From contig CAMLOB010000138.1 in assembly GCA_946481475.1 (NCBI GenBank), positions 1 to 8,498 of the forward strand: a DNA stretch of 8,498 nucleotides, written 5' to 3'. This DNA comes from an uncultured Chlorobiota bacterium (lineage in GTDB: Bacteria; Bacteroidota; Kapaibacteriia; OLB7). Under the pieces are notes generated by a model. That model was given only the letters and a program-made list of their open reading frames with translations, was not told the DNA's origin and searched no databases. Position numbers and translations under genes: made by a program. This document shows, one piece after another, positions 1-6,592 of this stretch. Each line of letters begins with the position of its first letter. Position 1 is the first letter of the stretch.

Positions 1-487
1 CGAGAATGAAAAACATATAGAGCATGACCAGAATCACATTGCCGAGAAACGTGACGGTGGTGCCGACACTGGAACTGAGAATTGACGTCACCGAGGAGAC
101 GTCGAAGACCGACCACCAGTCGAACTCGGTTACCGGCAGATCGTACTTCTCGGCAAGCGAGCGGACCGAGCCGTCGAGATCGGCCGCCAGGACGTTGACC
201 CGGTCCTGGTACTTCGGAGCCTCGTCGATAAACGAGTCGATGCTGGTGTAGACGACGAAGGAGACGCCGAAGAGGACGGCCGCAATGGTGACGAAGACGA
301 GCAACAGTGAGACGACGGTCGGGAAACGACGACTCTTCAGCCAGAGAACCATCGGTTTGAAGAGATAGGAGAGGAAGACGGCGACGACAAGGGGAAGAAG
401 AATCGATTCGAGGAGATCGAGAATCACTCCCAGAACGAAAGTGGCGATGACTGCAAGCAGAGCGATAACGACCTTGCTCTCTTTCAT
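1..487 (-). CDS. AI-2E family transporter, N-terminal part (runs off left edge)
   Basis: Reading the minus strand from the ATG at 485-487 gives 162 residues with no stop before the window edge, so the C-terminal half is missing. The visible part has hydrophobic segments at about residues 6-26, 29-44 and 57-81. A polar, acidic stretch of about 60 residues follows (roughly 82-140), and a further hydrophobic segment (about 142-162) is cut by the edge. Two N-terminal helices with a Pro at 32 and a YLFKP turn (41-45), a third helix, then a hydrophilic loop is the layout of AI-2E/PerM-type permeases (PF01594), usually about 350 residues. Family members sit in the inner membrane; some are linked to autoinducer-2 export, others to ion antiport, and most have no assigned substrate. 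A weak GGAAG lies four bases before the ATG. It is divergent from yjbQ, and the 224-bp gap must hold both promoters. Family is fairly sure; substrate is unknown. Confidence 0.8.
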   Translation of the reverse strand, partial: MKESKVVIALLAVIATFVLGVILDLLESILLPLVVAVFLSYLFKPMVLWLKSRRFPTVVSLLLVFVTIAAVLFGVSFVVYTSIDSFIDEAPKYQDRVNVLAADLDGSVRSLAEKYDLPVTEFDWWSVFDVSSVTSILSSSVGTTVTFLGNVILVMLYMFFIL

Positions 488-521
488 AGTGCTTCCGCTA
501 TCCTGTTTGTTCGACTCAACC

Positions 522-557
522 CTTTGCGGCTTTGCTCTTTGCGTCCGCCGCGGCGGA
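522..557. repeat. Three CTTTGC words followed by a perfect 14-bp palindrome
   Basis: Three imperfect copies of a 7-8-base word (CTTTGCGG, CTTTGCT, CTTTGCGT) occupy 522-544. They run into TCCGCCGCGGCGGA at 544-557, which equals its own reverse complement. The element lies in the 224-bp divergent gap between the AI-2E-family gene and yjbQ. It may be an operator or a relic of a dispersed CTTTGCG-type tandem repeat. I see no confident promoter in this gap. Confidence 0.45.
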
Positions 558-699
558 TCGCGAGCCTCTCTTCCGTTGATACGGCACGTTCCCGAATGGC
601 TCCCTCTGCGAATATACCATTCTCTTCTCTTGGCAGATTCTTCCCCTCCCTTTTCGGCAGCAACGTATTTTCCTCTGGAAGTCAACAAGCAGAAAATCC

Positions 700-704
700 A
701 GGAG
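700..704 (+). promoter_or_regulatory. Ribosome binding site of yjbQ
   Basis: AGGAG lies seven bases before the ATG at 712, an ideal Shine-Dalgarno distance. It is the only clear one in the window and fixes the yjbQ start. The ATG also gives the expected family length. Confidence 0.75.
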
Positions 705-711
705 CACACAC

Positions 712-1131
712 ATGTGGTTTCAACGGGAGATACGACTCCCCGAACACCGACGGGGGATTCATCTGATCACGGGTCTGATCGAACGGGAGACGCCGGAGCT
801 TGAACGGATCACCACCGGTCTGGCCCACGTTTTTATTCTTCACACATCGGCCTCGCTCGGCATCAACGAGAACGCCGACCCCGATGTCCGCCACGACATC
901 GAGGCCCACATCAACCGGATGGTCCCGGAGAACGCCCCCTACTACCGCCATACGCTGGAGGGAGCGGACGATATGCCGGCTCACATCAAGGCGATGCTCT
1001 TCGGTTCGGCCCTGACGATTCCGATCAGCCGTGGCCGGTTCCGGCTGGGGACGTGGCAGGGAATCTATCTCTGCGAGCACCGGAACCGGGGGGGAGAACG
1101 GAAGTTGGTAGTGACGTTGTGCGGGGAGTAG
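712..1131 (+). CDS. yjbQ: YjbQ family protein (UPF0047, secondary thiamine-phosphate synthase)
   Basis: This 139-residue protein is full length for the UPF0047/YjbQ family (about 135-140 residues). All family landmarks are visible: HTSAS at 44-48, the NENADPDVR block at 52-60, the LEGADDMPAH block at 82-91, GTWQGIYL at 113-120 and EH at 122-123. Members are small soluble cytoplasmic proteins, reported to form trimers, with conserved histidines in a putative metal or active site. The E. coli protein has weak thiamine-phosphate synthase activity, but the physiological role is not settled. No thiamine gene is nearby, so context does not add to the function. The start is supported by an AGGAG at 700-704. 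The gene stands alone and is divergent from the AI-2E-family gene. Its 3' side runs within 40 bases into a palindrome-bearing repeat that may serve as transcript end. Family assignment is very secure; the reaction in this organism is not. Confidence 0.93.
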   Translation: MWFQREIRLPEHRRGIHLITGLIERETPELERITTGLAHVFILHTSASLGINENADPDVRHDIEAHINRMVPENAPYYRHTLEGADDMPAHIKAMLFGSALTIPISRGRFRLGTWQGIYLCEHRNRGGERKLVVTLCGE

Positions 1132-1160
1132 AGGGGTCACGAGTCGGAAGCCGGAGGTCA

Positions 1161-1299
1161 CGGGATTGCAGGGGGCAAAAACCTTTGCCCCTCATCGGGA
1201 GACGTTGAATGGTTGGGTAGTCGAGAGTCGCGGGATTGTAGAGGGCAAAACCTTTGCCCCTCATCGGGAGACGTTGAATGGTTGGATAGTCGGGAGTCG
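1161..1299 (+). repeat. Two tandem copies of a ~70-bp element with a hairpin core
   Basis: Copy A (1161-1230, 70 bp) and copy B (1231-1299, 69 bp) differ at only a handful of positions, including one missing base in an A run. Each begins CGGGATTG and contains a palindromic core. In A it is GGGGCAAA, loop AACC, TTTGCCCC (about 1172-1191). In B a shorter stem, GGGCAAA with TTTGCCC, spans about 1243-1259. Each continues CATCGGGAGACGTTGAATGG and ends in a GAGTCG word. The pair starts 30 bases after the yjbQ stop. The hairpins could end or protect the yjbQ transcript, but no T-run follows them. The same core recurs at the yidC stop (7057-7083). Confidence 0.85.
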
Positions 1300-1345
1300 G
1301 GGATCTTTCGAGAAGCAATCGACATGCACATAAACCCCAAGCTGC

Positions 1346-1402
1346 CTCGACTTTCGACTCTCGACTCATGACCCTCGACTCATGACTTCCAACTCCCGAC
1401 TC
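1346..1402. repeat. Degenerate GACTC/CGACTC short tandem repeat
   Basis: The words CTCGACT, TTCGACT, CTCGACT, CATGACC, CTCGACT, CATGACT and CTCCCGACT follow one another with a period of about 7-8 bases. It is the reverse complement of the GAGTCG words that end each copy of the tandem element at 1161-1299. The region therefore carries the same short repeat in both polarities. The same words appear at the 3' end of the adhesin gene (4576-4614). Confidence 0.6.
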
Positions 1403-1469
1403 TCTCCCCATCTTTCCTCCCCGTTTCGTATCTTGTCGCCGATCTTTTATACCCCGTCGTGTGAAAAGG

Positions 1470-1500
1470 TTTTTGCATTTTTCATTTTGAATTCTTCATT
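1470..1500. repeat. AT-rich TTTTGCA-like heptad run
   Basis: Successive 7-8-base words TTTTTGCA, TTTTTCA, TTTTGAA and TTCTTCA lie just upstream of the start codon at 1519. They form a degenerate short tandem repeat, unlike the GC-rich surroundings. This run may also supply the AT-rich promoter or leader region of the downstream gene. Confidence 0.4.
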
Positions 1501-1518
1501 GACTGAGAGATTTCGCCT

Positions 1519-2049
1519 ATGAACACCGGACGTCACATTTCGCTGCGCCGCATCGGCCTTCCTCTGCTGATGCTTCTTGCCGGCTCGCTCACCGCCTTCG
1601 CTCAGAAGTCGGACGGCAACAAGGTCTACTACGAATCGGGCGAGCTTCACTATGAGTATGGTATGGAGCGTGGAGTTCTCCAGGGAGTAACGAAGGAGTA
1701 TTTCAAGGACGGGAAAGTCCGTTTCGAGTGGAGCTATCGCGAGGGAGTGCTTCAGGGAACGTCGAAGGAGTATTATCCCGACGGCAAGCTGAAGGGAGAG
1801 TGGAACTATGTGGACGGGAAGCTGCAGGGGGCCAGCACGATCTACTACCCGAACGGAGAGAAGAAGTATGTGATGGAGTACGATCAGGGGACAAAGAACG
1901 GCTGGACGAGAGAGTACTACGAAAGCGGTCAGGTGAAGAACGAATGGCCCTTCAAGCGGGGTCGCGTCGACGGGACCGTGAAGGGATATACCGAAACGGG
2001 AGAGACCGTTGCAGAGTGGAGCTACTCCAACGGCAATTACAACGAGTGA
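1519..2049 (+). CDS. Exported MORN-variant repeat protein (YwqK-like)
   Basis: This is a 176-residue protein. The N-terminus is a typical signal peptide: basic residues at 5-11, a hydrophobic core at about 12-27, and Ala-Phe-Ala before Gln, suggesting cleavage near residue 28-29. The mature part is almost entirely repeats with an exact 24-residue period starting at residue 37. There are five full units and one partial unit, each of the form YYpsGkl..EW.Y..G.lqGt.keY. This is the MORN_2 pattern (PF07661) of proteins often annotated as YwqK-family antitoxins, but no toxin gene is adjacent, so I do not infer that role. The repeats should fold as a beta-hairpin solenoid in the periplasm or on the cell surface, possibly binding protein or glycan. 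There is no strong ribosome binding site. The gene is followed 38 bases later by a strong terminator, so it is probably monocistronic. A longer open frame on the opposite strand is a by-product of its composition. Confidence 0.85.
   Translation: MNTGRHISLRRIGLPLLMLLAGSLTAFAQKSDGNKVYYESGELHYEYGMERGVLQGVTKEYFKDGKVRFEWSYREGVLQGTSKEYYPDGKLKGEWNYVDGKLQGASTIYYPNGEKKYVMEYDQGTKNGWTREYYESGQVKNEWPFKRGRVDGTVKGYTETGETVAEWSYSNGNYNE
1627..2046 (+). repeat. Six in-frame 72-bp units encoding 24-residue MORN-like repeats
   Basis: Unit starts fall at 1627, 1699, 1771, 1843, 1915 and 1987, exactly 72 bp apart. The sixth unit is shortened by the stop codon. Units 2 and 3 are the most alike in protein sequence. 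The spacing has no indels. Confidence 0.9.
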
Positions 2050-2087
2050 ACGTCGTCGGGGAGATCTTCCGACAACTATGAAAGCTT

Positions 2088-2123
2088 CGGCACTCCGGTC
2101 AGAACCGGGGTGCCGTTGTTTTT
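2088..2123 (+). terminator. Rho-independent terminator after the MORN-repeat gene
   Basis: A 12-bp stem (2088-2099 with 2104-2115, one T-G wobble) closes a four-base loop (CAGA). It is followed by TTGTTTTT. It lies 38 bases past the stop at 2049 and 31 bases before the next start, so it separates the two plus-strand genes. Confidence 0.88.
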
Positions 2124-2146
2124 CAAATAACACCGATTGAAAGAGA

Positions 2147-2503
2147 ATGGAACCGACAACAGAAATGCAACGCGGGGTGGAGAATCCCGAGATCATCGAT
2201 CTGATCACCTCCGACGCACGGAACGGAGAGGTCGTTCTGCTGATTATCGAACGTCGCCCCTGGGGGAGCGATCCGAAACAGTTGATGCAGTTCGATGAGA
2301 AACTGAACCGGTATTTCGCCTATGTTCTGGACGGATTTCTCGGCAGACAGTATCCGCAGTATGCCGGCATGCCGGTCCGCATCCGGATCGACTGCGCCGA
2401 CGCTCCGACCGACGAGCGGACGCTCCGCTTTCTTGAAGGGGTGGAGATGGTCTGCGAACAGAACGGCATCGGCTTCACGGTGAGGGTCTCCGCAGAGATG
2501 TAG
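2147..2503 (+). CDS. Small DUF6572-like protein
   Basis: This 118-residue protein has no signal peptide or membrane segment and is probably cytoplasmic. The order of features is: an N-terminal PEIIDLITSD block (residues about 14-23); a GEVVLLIIERRPWG strand-turn (27-40); a helix with LMQFDEKLNRYFAYVLDG (46-63); a VRIRIDC strand (77-83); a helix with RTLRFLEGVEMVCEQNG (91-107); and a final strand. This resembles the DUF6572 family, which shares IDxI..D...GEVVL.I, a long helix with a LLQEKINxYLxFI-like pattern, and a C-terminal FLE.....I helix. No function is known for that family. AAAGAGA lies directly before the ATG. A second ATG at 2165 is possible. The gene sits between a terminator and the ABC transporter 102 bases downstream, so the two may share a transcript. 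The coding call is firm; the family match is from memory and moderate. Confidence 0.72.
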   Translation: MEPTTEMQRGVENPEIIDLITSDARNGEVVLLIIERRPWGSDPKQLMQFDEKLNRYFAYVLDGFLGRQYPQYAGMPVRIRIDCADAPTDERTLRFLEGVEMVCEQNGIGFTVRVSAEM

Positions 2504-2605
2504 GTTCTCCCGTCAGGGATCAGGGGGGGAACTCCCCTCTCTCCTGTTCTTCTCCCCCGGTTCGGCTTTCCTCTTTGCCATCAATTGACGTCAGCAACCA
2601 TTAAC

Positions 2606-4429
2606 ATGTTCCCGGCCGTGTCCAGACAATCAGATTCCTCAGCTCATCCGCTTCTCCGCCTCTGGCGTTATGCCGGAGATTATCGTGGCCGCATCCGGCT
2701 TGCGACGCTCTGCTCGGTACTGAACAAGATTTTCGATCTGGCCCCGCCGGTCCTGATCGGCGCAGCAGTCGACATCGTCGTACGGCGTGAAGATTCGATC
2801 ATCGCCGACTGGGGCATTCCCGATCCGACCGATCAGTTGATCGTGCTGGCGGTTCTCACGTTCATCATCTGGAGTCTTGAGTCGGTCTTCGAATATGCCT
2901 TCGCCCGCCTCTGGCGGAATCTTGCCCAGTCGATCCAGCACGACATCCGGCTTGACTCCTATCGTCATGTCCAGCAGATCGAATCGGCCTGGTTCGAGCG
3001 GCAGCGCCACGGCTCGCTGATGTCGATCCTGAACGACGACATCAATCAGCTTGAACGCTTTCTGGACAGCGGGGCGAACGATATCATCCAGCTCGGGGTC
3101 ACGGTTGTCACGATCGGCGGCGCCTTCTTCATCCTTGCGCCGAACGTCGCCTGGATGGCAATGCTTCCGATGCCCTTCATCATCTGGGGATCGATCGCCT
3201 TCCAGAAAAAACTGGCCCCCTACTACGCCGACGTCCGGAACAAGGTGGGACATCTCAACAGTCGCCTCTCGAACAACTTCAGCGGCATCACGACGATCAA
3301 GAGCTTTACGGCCGAGGAAGTGGAGGCGGAGAAGATCAGAATCGACAGCGAGGCCTACCTGATGAGCAACCGGGCGGCCATCCGGCTGAGCGCCGCCTTC
3401 ACGCCACTGATCCGGATTGTGATCCTCGTCGGCTTCACCGCCACGATCCTCTTCGGCGGCATTGACGCCCTTAATGGAGAACTGGCCGTGGCCACATACA
3501 GCGTTCTGGTCTTCCTGACCCAGCGTTTGCTCTGGCCGCTGACCCGTCTGGGACAAACCCTTGACCTGTACCAGCGGGCAATGGCCTCGACGATCCGCGT
3601 GCTGAACCTGCTGGACACGCCGATCGCCATCCGTTCGGGAGAAACTCCCCTGCCGACAAGCGAAGTTGCGGGACGCATTGAACTTGAGAAGATCTCTTTC
3701 TCCTATTCCGACCGCGATCCGGTCTTCAACGACTTTTCGCTGACGATTCCGGCCGGAAGGACGCTTGCAGTCGTCGGTTCCACCGGTTCGGGAAAGAGCA
3801 CGCTGGTGAAGCTGCTGTTGCGCCTCTACGATGTGGATGAAGGGAAGATCATGGTCGACGGAGTTGATATTCGCGATCTGCAACTGAACGATCTGCGCCG
3901 GGCGATCGGCCTGGTCAGTCAGGATATTTTTCTCTTCCACGGAACGGTTGCCGAGAATATCCGCTACGGTCGACCGGAGGCGACGGATGAGGAAGTGGTT
4001 CGGGCGGCGATGATTGCCGAGGCGGACGAGTTCGTCACGGCGTTGCCGCAGGGCTACGACACGATTGTGGGGGAGCGGGGAGAACGCCTTTCCGGAGGTC
4101 AGCGCCAGCGCATCTCGATTGCCCGGGCGGTGCTGAAGGATCCGCCGATCCTGATTCTGGACGAGGCGACTTCAGCAGTCGACAACGAGACCGAGGCGGC
4201 CATCCAGCGGTCGCTGGAAAAGATCGCCGTCGACCGAACGACGATCGTGATCGCCCACCGGCTGTCGACGATCAGGAATGCGGACAGAATTATCGTGCTG
4301 GAGAACGGAAGGATCGAAGAAGAAGGAAAGCATGAAGAGTTGCTGGAACTGGAGGGGGTCTACGAACGACTCTGGAGCGTGCAGACGGGAGAACGGCACC
4401 TTCACGAGGAGCCGACGCCGCGGCATTAG
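2606..4429 (+). CDS. ABC transporter half-molecule, fused membrane and ATPase domains (MsbA/MdlB type)
   Basis: This 607-residue inner-membrane protein should work as a homodimer or with a partner half. Residues about 15-310 are the six-helix exporter membrane domain (PF00664), with clear hydrophobic stretches. Residues about 340-600 are the ATPase domain. Walker A is GSTGSGKST at 391-399 and the Q-loop Gln is 439 in SQDIFLF. The signature is LSGGQRQR at 495-502, Walker B is [12 protein letters not shown] at 515-526 with catalytic Glu520, and the H-loop His is 551 in IAHRLST. No catalytic residue is missing. The type IV exporter layout suggests export of a lipid, peptide or drug; the substrate cannot be read from sequence. 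I chose the ATG at 2606. The frame is open to a TTG at 2585 (614 residues), but neither start has a ribosome binding site and homology should begin near HPLLRLW, after both. A strong terminator follows 34 bases after the stop. Confidence 0.95.
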   Translation: MFPAVSRQSDSSAHPLLRLWRYAGDYRGRIRLATLCSVLNKIFDLAPPVLIGAAVDIVVRREDSIIADWGIPDPTDQLIVLAVLTFIIWSLESVFEYAFARLWRNLAQSIQHDIRLDSYRHVQQIESAWFERQRHGSLMSILNDDINQLERFLDSGANDIIQLGVTVVTIGGAFFILAPNVAWMAMLPMPFIIWGSIAFQKKLAPYYADVRNKVGHLNSRLSNNFSGITTIKSFTAEEVEAEKIRIDSEAYLMSNRAAIRLSAAFTPLIRIVILVGFTATILFGGIDALNGELAVATYSVLVFLTQRLLWPLTRLGQTLDLYQRAMASTIRVLNLLDTPIAIRSGETPLPTSEVAGRIELEKISFSYSDRDPVFNDFSLTIPAGRTLAVVGSTGSGKSTLVKLLLRLYDVDEGKIMVDGVDIRDLQLNDLRRAIGLVSQDIFLFHGTVAENIRYGRPEATDEEVVRAAMIAEADEFVTALPQGYDTIVGERGERLSGGQRQRISIARAVLKDPPILILDEATSAVDNETEAAIQRSLEKIAVDRTTIVIAHRLSTIRNADRIIVLENGRIEEEGKHEELLELEGVYERLWSVQTGERHLHEEPTPRH

Positions 4430-4463
4430 GGGAGAAGCTCGCCGACCAGGCATCATGACAATG

Positions 4464-4505
4464 CAAAGCCCCGGCGTTGCGGGAACGCCGGGGCTTTGTT
4501 GTGTT
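4464..4505 (+). terminator. Strong rho-independent terminator after the ABC transporter
   Basis: A perfect 15-bp stem (4464-4478 with 4484-4498) has a five-base loop and is followed by TTGTGTT. The stem starts and ends with an AAAG/CTTT step that adds to the U tract in the RNA. It lies between convergent genes (stops at 4429 and 4566). It could also stop minus-strand transcription from the adhesin gene, though the tail on that strand is not T-rich. Confidence 0.92.
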
Positions 4506-4565
4506 GATGATCTGACGGTTCTACCGATTGCTTCGTTCTTCGGAAACCGACGGACCGGCCTGCAG

Positions 4566-6563
4566 CTACTGAACGGACTCTCCGCCACTCCCGACCCTCG
4601 ACTCCCGACTCTCCAACGCCCGAACCGCCTGCTCCAGCAACTGCTGGGTACGCTCCAGTTCTTCCGTCTTCCGTTGAAGCTCCCGAAGAAGAATTGCCGT
4701 GTCACTCTCCGTCTCATCCGTCATCATCCCGTCGTTCGGAGCGGACGGAGCCGTCGGCGTTTGCCAGACGAGGGAGTAGCGTTTGCCGTTGACCGCCTGA
4801 ATCGTCAGGACGTCGCCGACTGTGCCGGGCGTCAGAGGAAGCACGTACTCGAATGTTCCTGTCTGATCGCCGGCCTGGAACGAGGAGTAATATGTGTTCA
4901 GGCCCGGATAGTCGCCGGTCGGATTGTCCGGGATATAGAATCGGAGTTGCCGTGCCGTGTCGTCATTGTTGGCAAGCCACAGGTTGACGTTGCCGAAGAC
5001 GGCCGTCTTCGCGGCGGCGATCTTCATCTGACGATTGGTCCCCGGATTCTCACCGAGGAACCCGAAGCTCTGATCTCCCTTTAAACTCAGACCGAATCCC
5101 CCCGGAATTGCGCTGTAGTCCCCCTCCGCCTTGTTGAAAACTCCGCCCGATACGCTTCCCCCCAATCCGGAGGCACGATTTGCCTGGCCACCCGATGCGG
5201 TCGAGTAGACGCCGGAGGCGACGTTGGCAAGTCCGCCGCCGACAGTGGCATATTTTCCCGAGGCCGTGTCGTTTACTCCTCCGGCAACGGTAGCGCCGGT
5301 TTCCGACGAGTTGTTGAACCGTCCTCCAGCCACTGTGGAGTATTCATCGGAGGTTGCGTTGGCCTCTCCTCCGGCGATGGTCCCTCCGGTTCCGAAAACA
5401 AGATTGTTGATTCCGCCGCCGATCGTCCCTCCGGTTCCGCTTGCTCTGTTGCCGTCTCCTCCGGACACTGTGGTGGAGATGCTCTCGGCCGAGTTATCCT
5501 TCCCTCCGCTCACCGTTGCGTTCCAGTTGCGCGCCCGGTTGCGAAGTCCGCCGCCGACGGTCGCCGAGTTGGCCTCGGCCTGATTGCTGAAACCTCCTCC
5601 TATCGTCGCCGACTGTCCGGAGGCCGCATTGTTGCTCCCTCCGGAGACCGTGGCGTTCACCCCGGTTGCACTGTTCCCCTTGCCGCCGCCGACGGTCGTG
5701 AAGTCGGCCGACACGATGTTCGGCTCGCCGAACGTTCCCCCTCCGGCAACCGTGACTCCCGCATAGAGTCCGGTCAGGCTGTTGCCGTAGAACCCGCCGA
5801 TGATGTTCGGACTGTTATCGTTCGGCTCCAGACGGAGCACCCGACCCCGTCCGGCGGTCACGTCCTGATCGTGTCCCCCCTCGTCGACATGAATTTCAAA
5901 AGGACGATCATCCGAGGTTCCGATAAAGTTTTCATCCGGATCGGTGCCGCCGTTTCCTCCGAGCAGCCACCCGTCGCCGTTCCCCCCGCCGCCGGTTGTC
6001 CCGGTATCGCTGGTGATGGTCACCACATTACCGTTTACCGAGAGCCGTGTTCCTCCCCCTCCCTGCAAGACAACCTGGCCGCTCAGGCCGTTCACCGAGC
6101 GGACCACTCCGGTTGCCGTGGCAGACAAGGCTTCGGCAACGGCCGCCGTGTCCGACCGTCCGGCACGCCCCGCCGTTGTCGCCCGGGAGGCGTTCAGGGC
6201 ATAGGGACTTGCCGTCAGGGATGTGCGGGGAGCAAGCTCGTTCCCTTCGTCAATCTTCACTCCAAGCCAGTACTCCCGTCCGAACTCCACGCTCTCCGGT
6301 ATCGGACCGATGAGAAGGGAAAAAAGTCCGCCGACCACTTCAGCCGCCACCTTCTGTTCATAGACCGGCGCTCCGCCGGTCGACGAGGTGTAGAAGGCCA
6401 TCGTGAAATCATGCGGACCGTCGCTCAGGGGCGATCCCGTTGCATCGTGAGCGATCCCCTGATAACTGATAACGCGCGGGATCTGCGCCGTGATGTCTGT
6501 TGATGCACCGAGCGTAATGAAGAAAAGAAGAGTACCGGCAAGAAGTATCCAGGCTTTTCGCAT
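4566..6563 (-). CDS. Exported YadA-head-like repeat protein with C-terminal coiled coil (adhesin or fibre)
   Basis: This is a 665-residue protein. Residues 1-26 are a signal peptide (RK, then a long hydrophobic core, cleavage near TAQ). Residues 31-125 form a module with YQG (34-36), YWLGV (98-102) and SPYALNA (119-125), common at the N-terminus of FCB-group exported fibre proteins. Next come an Ala/Thr-rich linker and a VNGLSGQVVLQG segment like those in phage tail fibres. Thirteen exact 15-residue repeats fill residues 291-485, pattern VxGGxxNxASGxxAT, resembling YadA-head repeats that form a trimeric left-handed beta-roll. A globular region follows, then a coiled coil (about 621-654) and an 11-residue tail. 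There is no YadA-type anchor barrel and no sorting domain that I recognise. The frame is open to an ATG at 6791, but that extension (76 residues) hides the signal peptide and lies in G-rich repeat DNA, so I start at 6563. No ribosome binding site is seen. A trimeric surface fibre is an inference. Confidence 0.85.
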   Translation of the reverse strand: MRKAWILLAGTLLFFITLGASTDITAQIPRVISYQGIAHDATGSPLSDGPHDFTMAFYTSSTGGAPVYEQKVAAEVVGGLFSLLIGPIPESVEFGREYWLGVKIDEGNELAPRTSLTASPYALNASRATTAGRAGRSDTAAVAEALSATATGVVRSVNGLSGQVVLQGGGGTRLSVNGNVVTITSDTGTTGGGGNGDGWLLGGNGGTDPDENFIGTSDDRPFEIHVDEGGHDQDVTAGRGRVLRLEPNDNSPNIIGGFYGNSLTGLYAGVTVAGGGTFGEPNIVSADFTTVGGGKGNSATGVNATVSGGSNNAASGQSATIGGGFSNQAEANSATVGGGLRNRARNWNATVSGGKDNSAESISTTVSGGDGNRASGTGGTIGGGINNLVFGTGGTIAGGEANATSDEYSTVAGGRFNNSSETGATVAGGVNDTASGKYATVGGGLANVASGVYSTASGGQANRASGLGGSVSGGVFNKAEGDYSAIPGGFGLSLKGDQSFGFLGENPGTNRQMKIAAAKTAVFGNVNLWLANNDDTARQLRFYIPDNPTGDYPGLNTYYSSFQAGDQTGTFEYVLPLTPGTVGDVLTIQAVNGKRYSLVWQTPTAPSAPNDGMMTDETESDTAILLRELQRKTEELERTQQLLEQAVRALESRESRVGSGGESVQ
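4576..4614 (-). repeat. GAGTCG short repeat inside the 3' end of the adhesin gene
   Basis: On the coding strand the last codons carry the words GAGTCGG, GAGTCGA, GGGTCGG, GAGTGGC, GGAGAGTC in succession. They encode the ESRESRVGSGGES tail. The same words occur outside genes at 1220-1300 and, inverted, at 1346-1402. Confidence 0.6.
5109..5693 (-). repeat. Thirteen in-frame 45-bp units encoding 15-residue YadA-head-like repeats
   Basis: Units read from Val/Ile to the next Val/Ile are all exactly 15 residues with no indel. A fourteenth partial unit (IPGG) follows. Gly-Gly at positions 3-4 and Asn at position 7 are nearly invariant, and Ala-Ser-Gly at 9-11 is common. At DNA level the units have diverged, which argues against a recent expansion or hot slippage. 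Confidence 0.88.
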
Positions 6564-6592
6564 GTCGTGTTTGTGGTTTGTGATTATTGTTG

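Larger units (their letters stand above)
1132..1518. other. 387-bp gene-free stretch rich in repeats
   Basis: No reading frame here looks like a gene. The stretch holds two tandem ~70-bp copies of a palindrome-bearing element (1161-1299), a GACTC-rich degenerate repeat in the opposite polarity (1346-1402), and an AT-rich run of TTTTGCA-like words (1470-1500) just before the next gene. The promoter of the 1519 gene should lie in the last 100 or so bases. I cannot name a convincing sigma-factor site. Confidence 0.7.

Noticed and set aside
441..803. 120-residue plus-strand frame spanning the gap before yjbQ
   Set aside because: It overlaps the start of yjbQ in another frame and the AI-2E gene on the other strand, and it has no recognisable features.
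1161..1299. CRISPR-like array
   Set aside because: There are only two copies, directly joined without a unique spacer, and no cas gene is nearby. They are tandem duplicates.
1441..1518. Promoter of the MORN-repeat gene
   Set aside because: Several AT-rich words resemble parts of -35 or -7 elements, but none has a matching partner at the right spacing, so naming one would be a guess.
1447..2208. 253-residue open frame on the minus strand opposite the MORN-repeat gene
   Set aside because: It is longer than the real gene but has no family features. The plus-strand frame has a signal peptide, an exact 24-residue repeat and a following terminator.
2515..2560. Possible terminator between the DUF6572-like gene and the ABC transporter
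   Set aside because: The AGGGG/CCCCT stem is short with a G-run in the loop, and no T-run follows.
2639..3940. 433-residue open frame on the minus strand inside the ABC transporter
   Set aside because: It lies opposite the fully conserved ABC gene and is rich in Asp, Arg and Gln with no domain. It is a by-product of GC-rich codon bias.
5224..5766. Two Pro/Val/Ala-rich plus-strand frames opposite the adhesin repeats
   Set aside because: The PPATV-like repeats are the antisense reading of the 45-bp units. The coding strand has the signal peptide and known modules.
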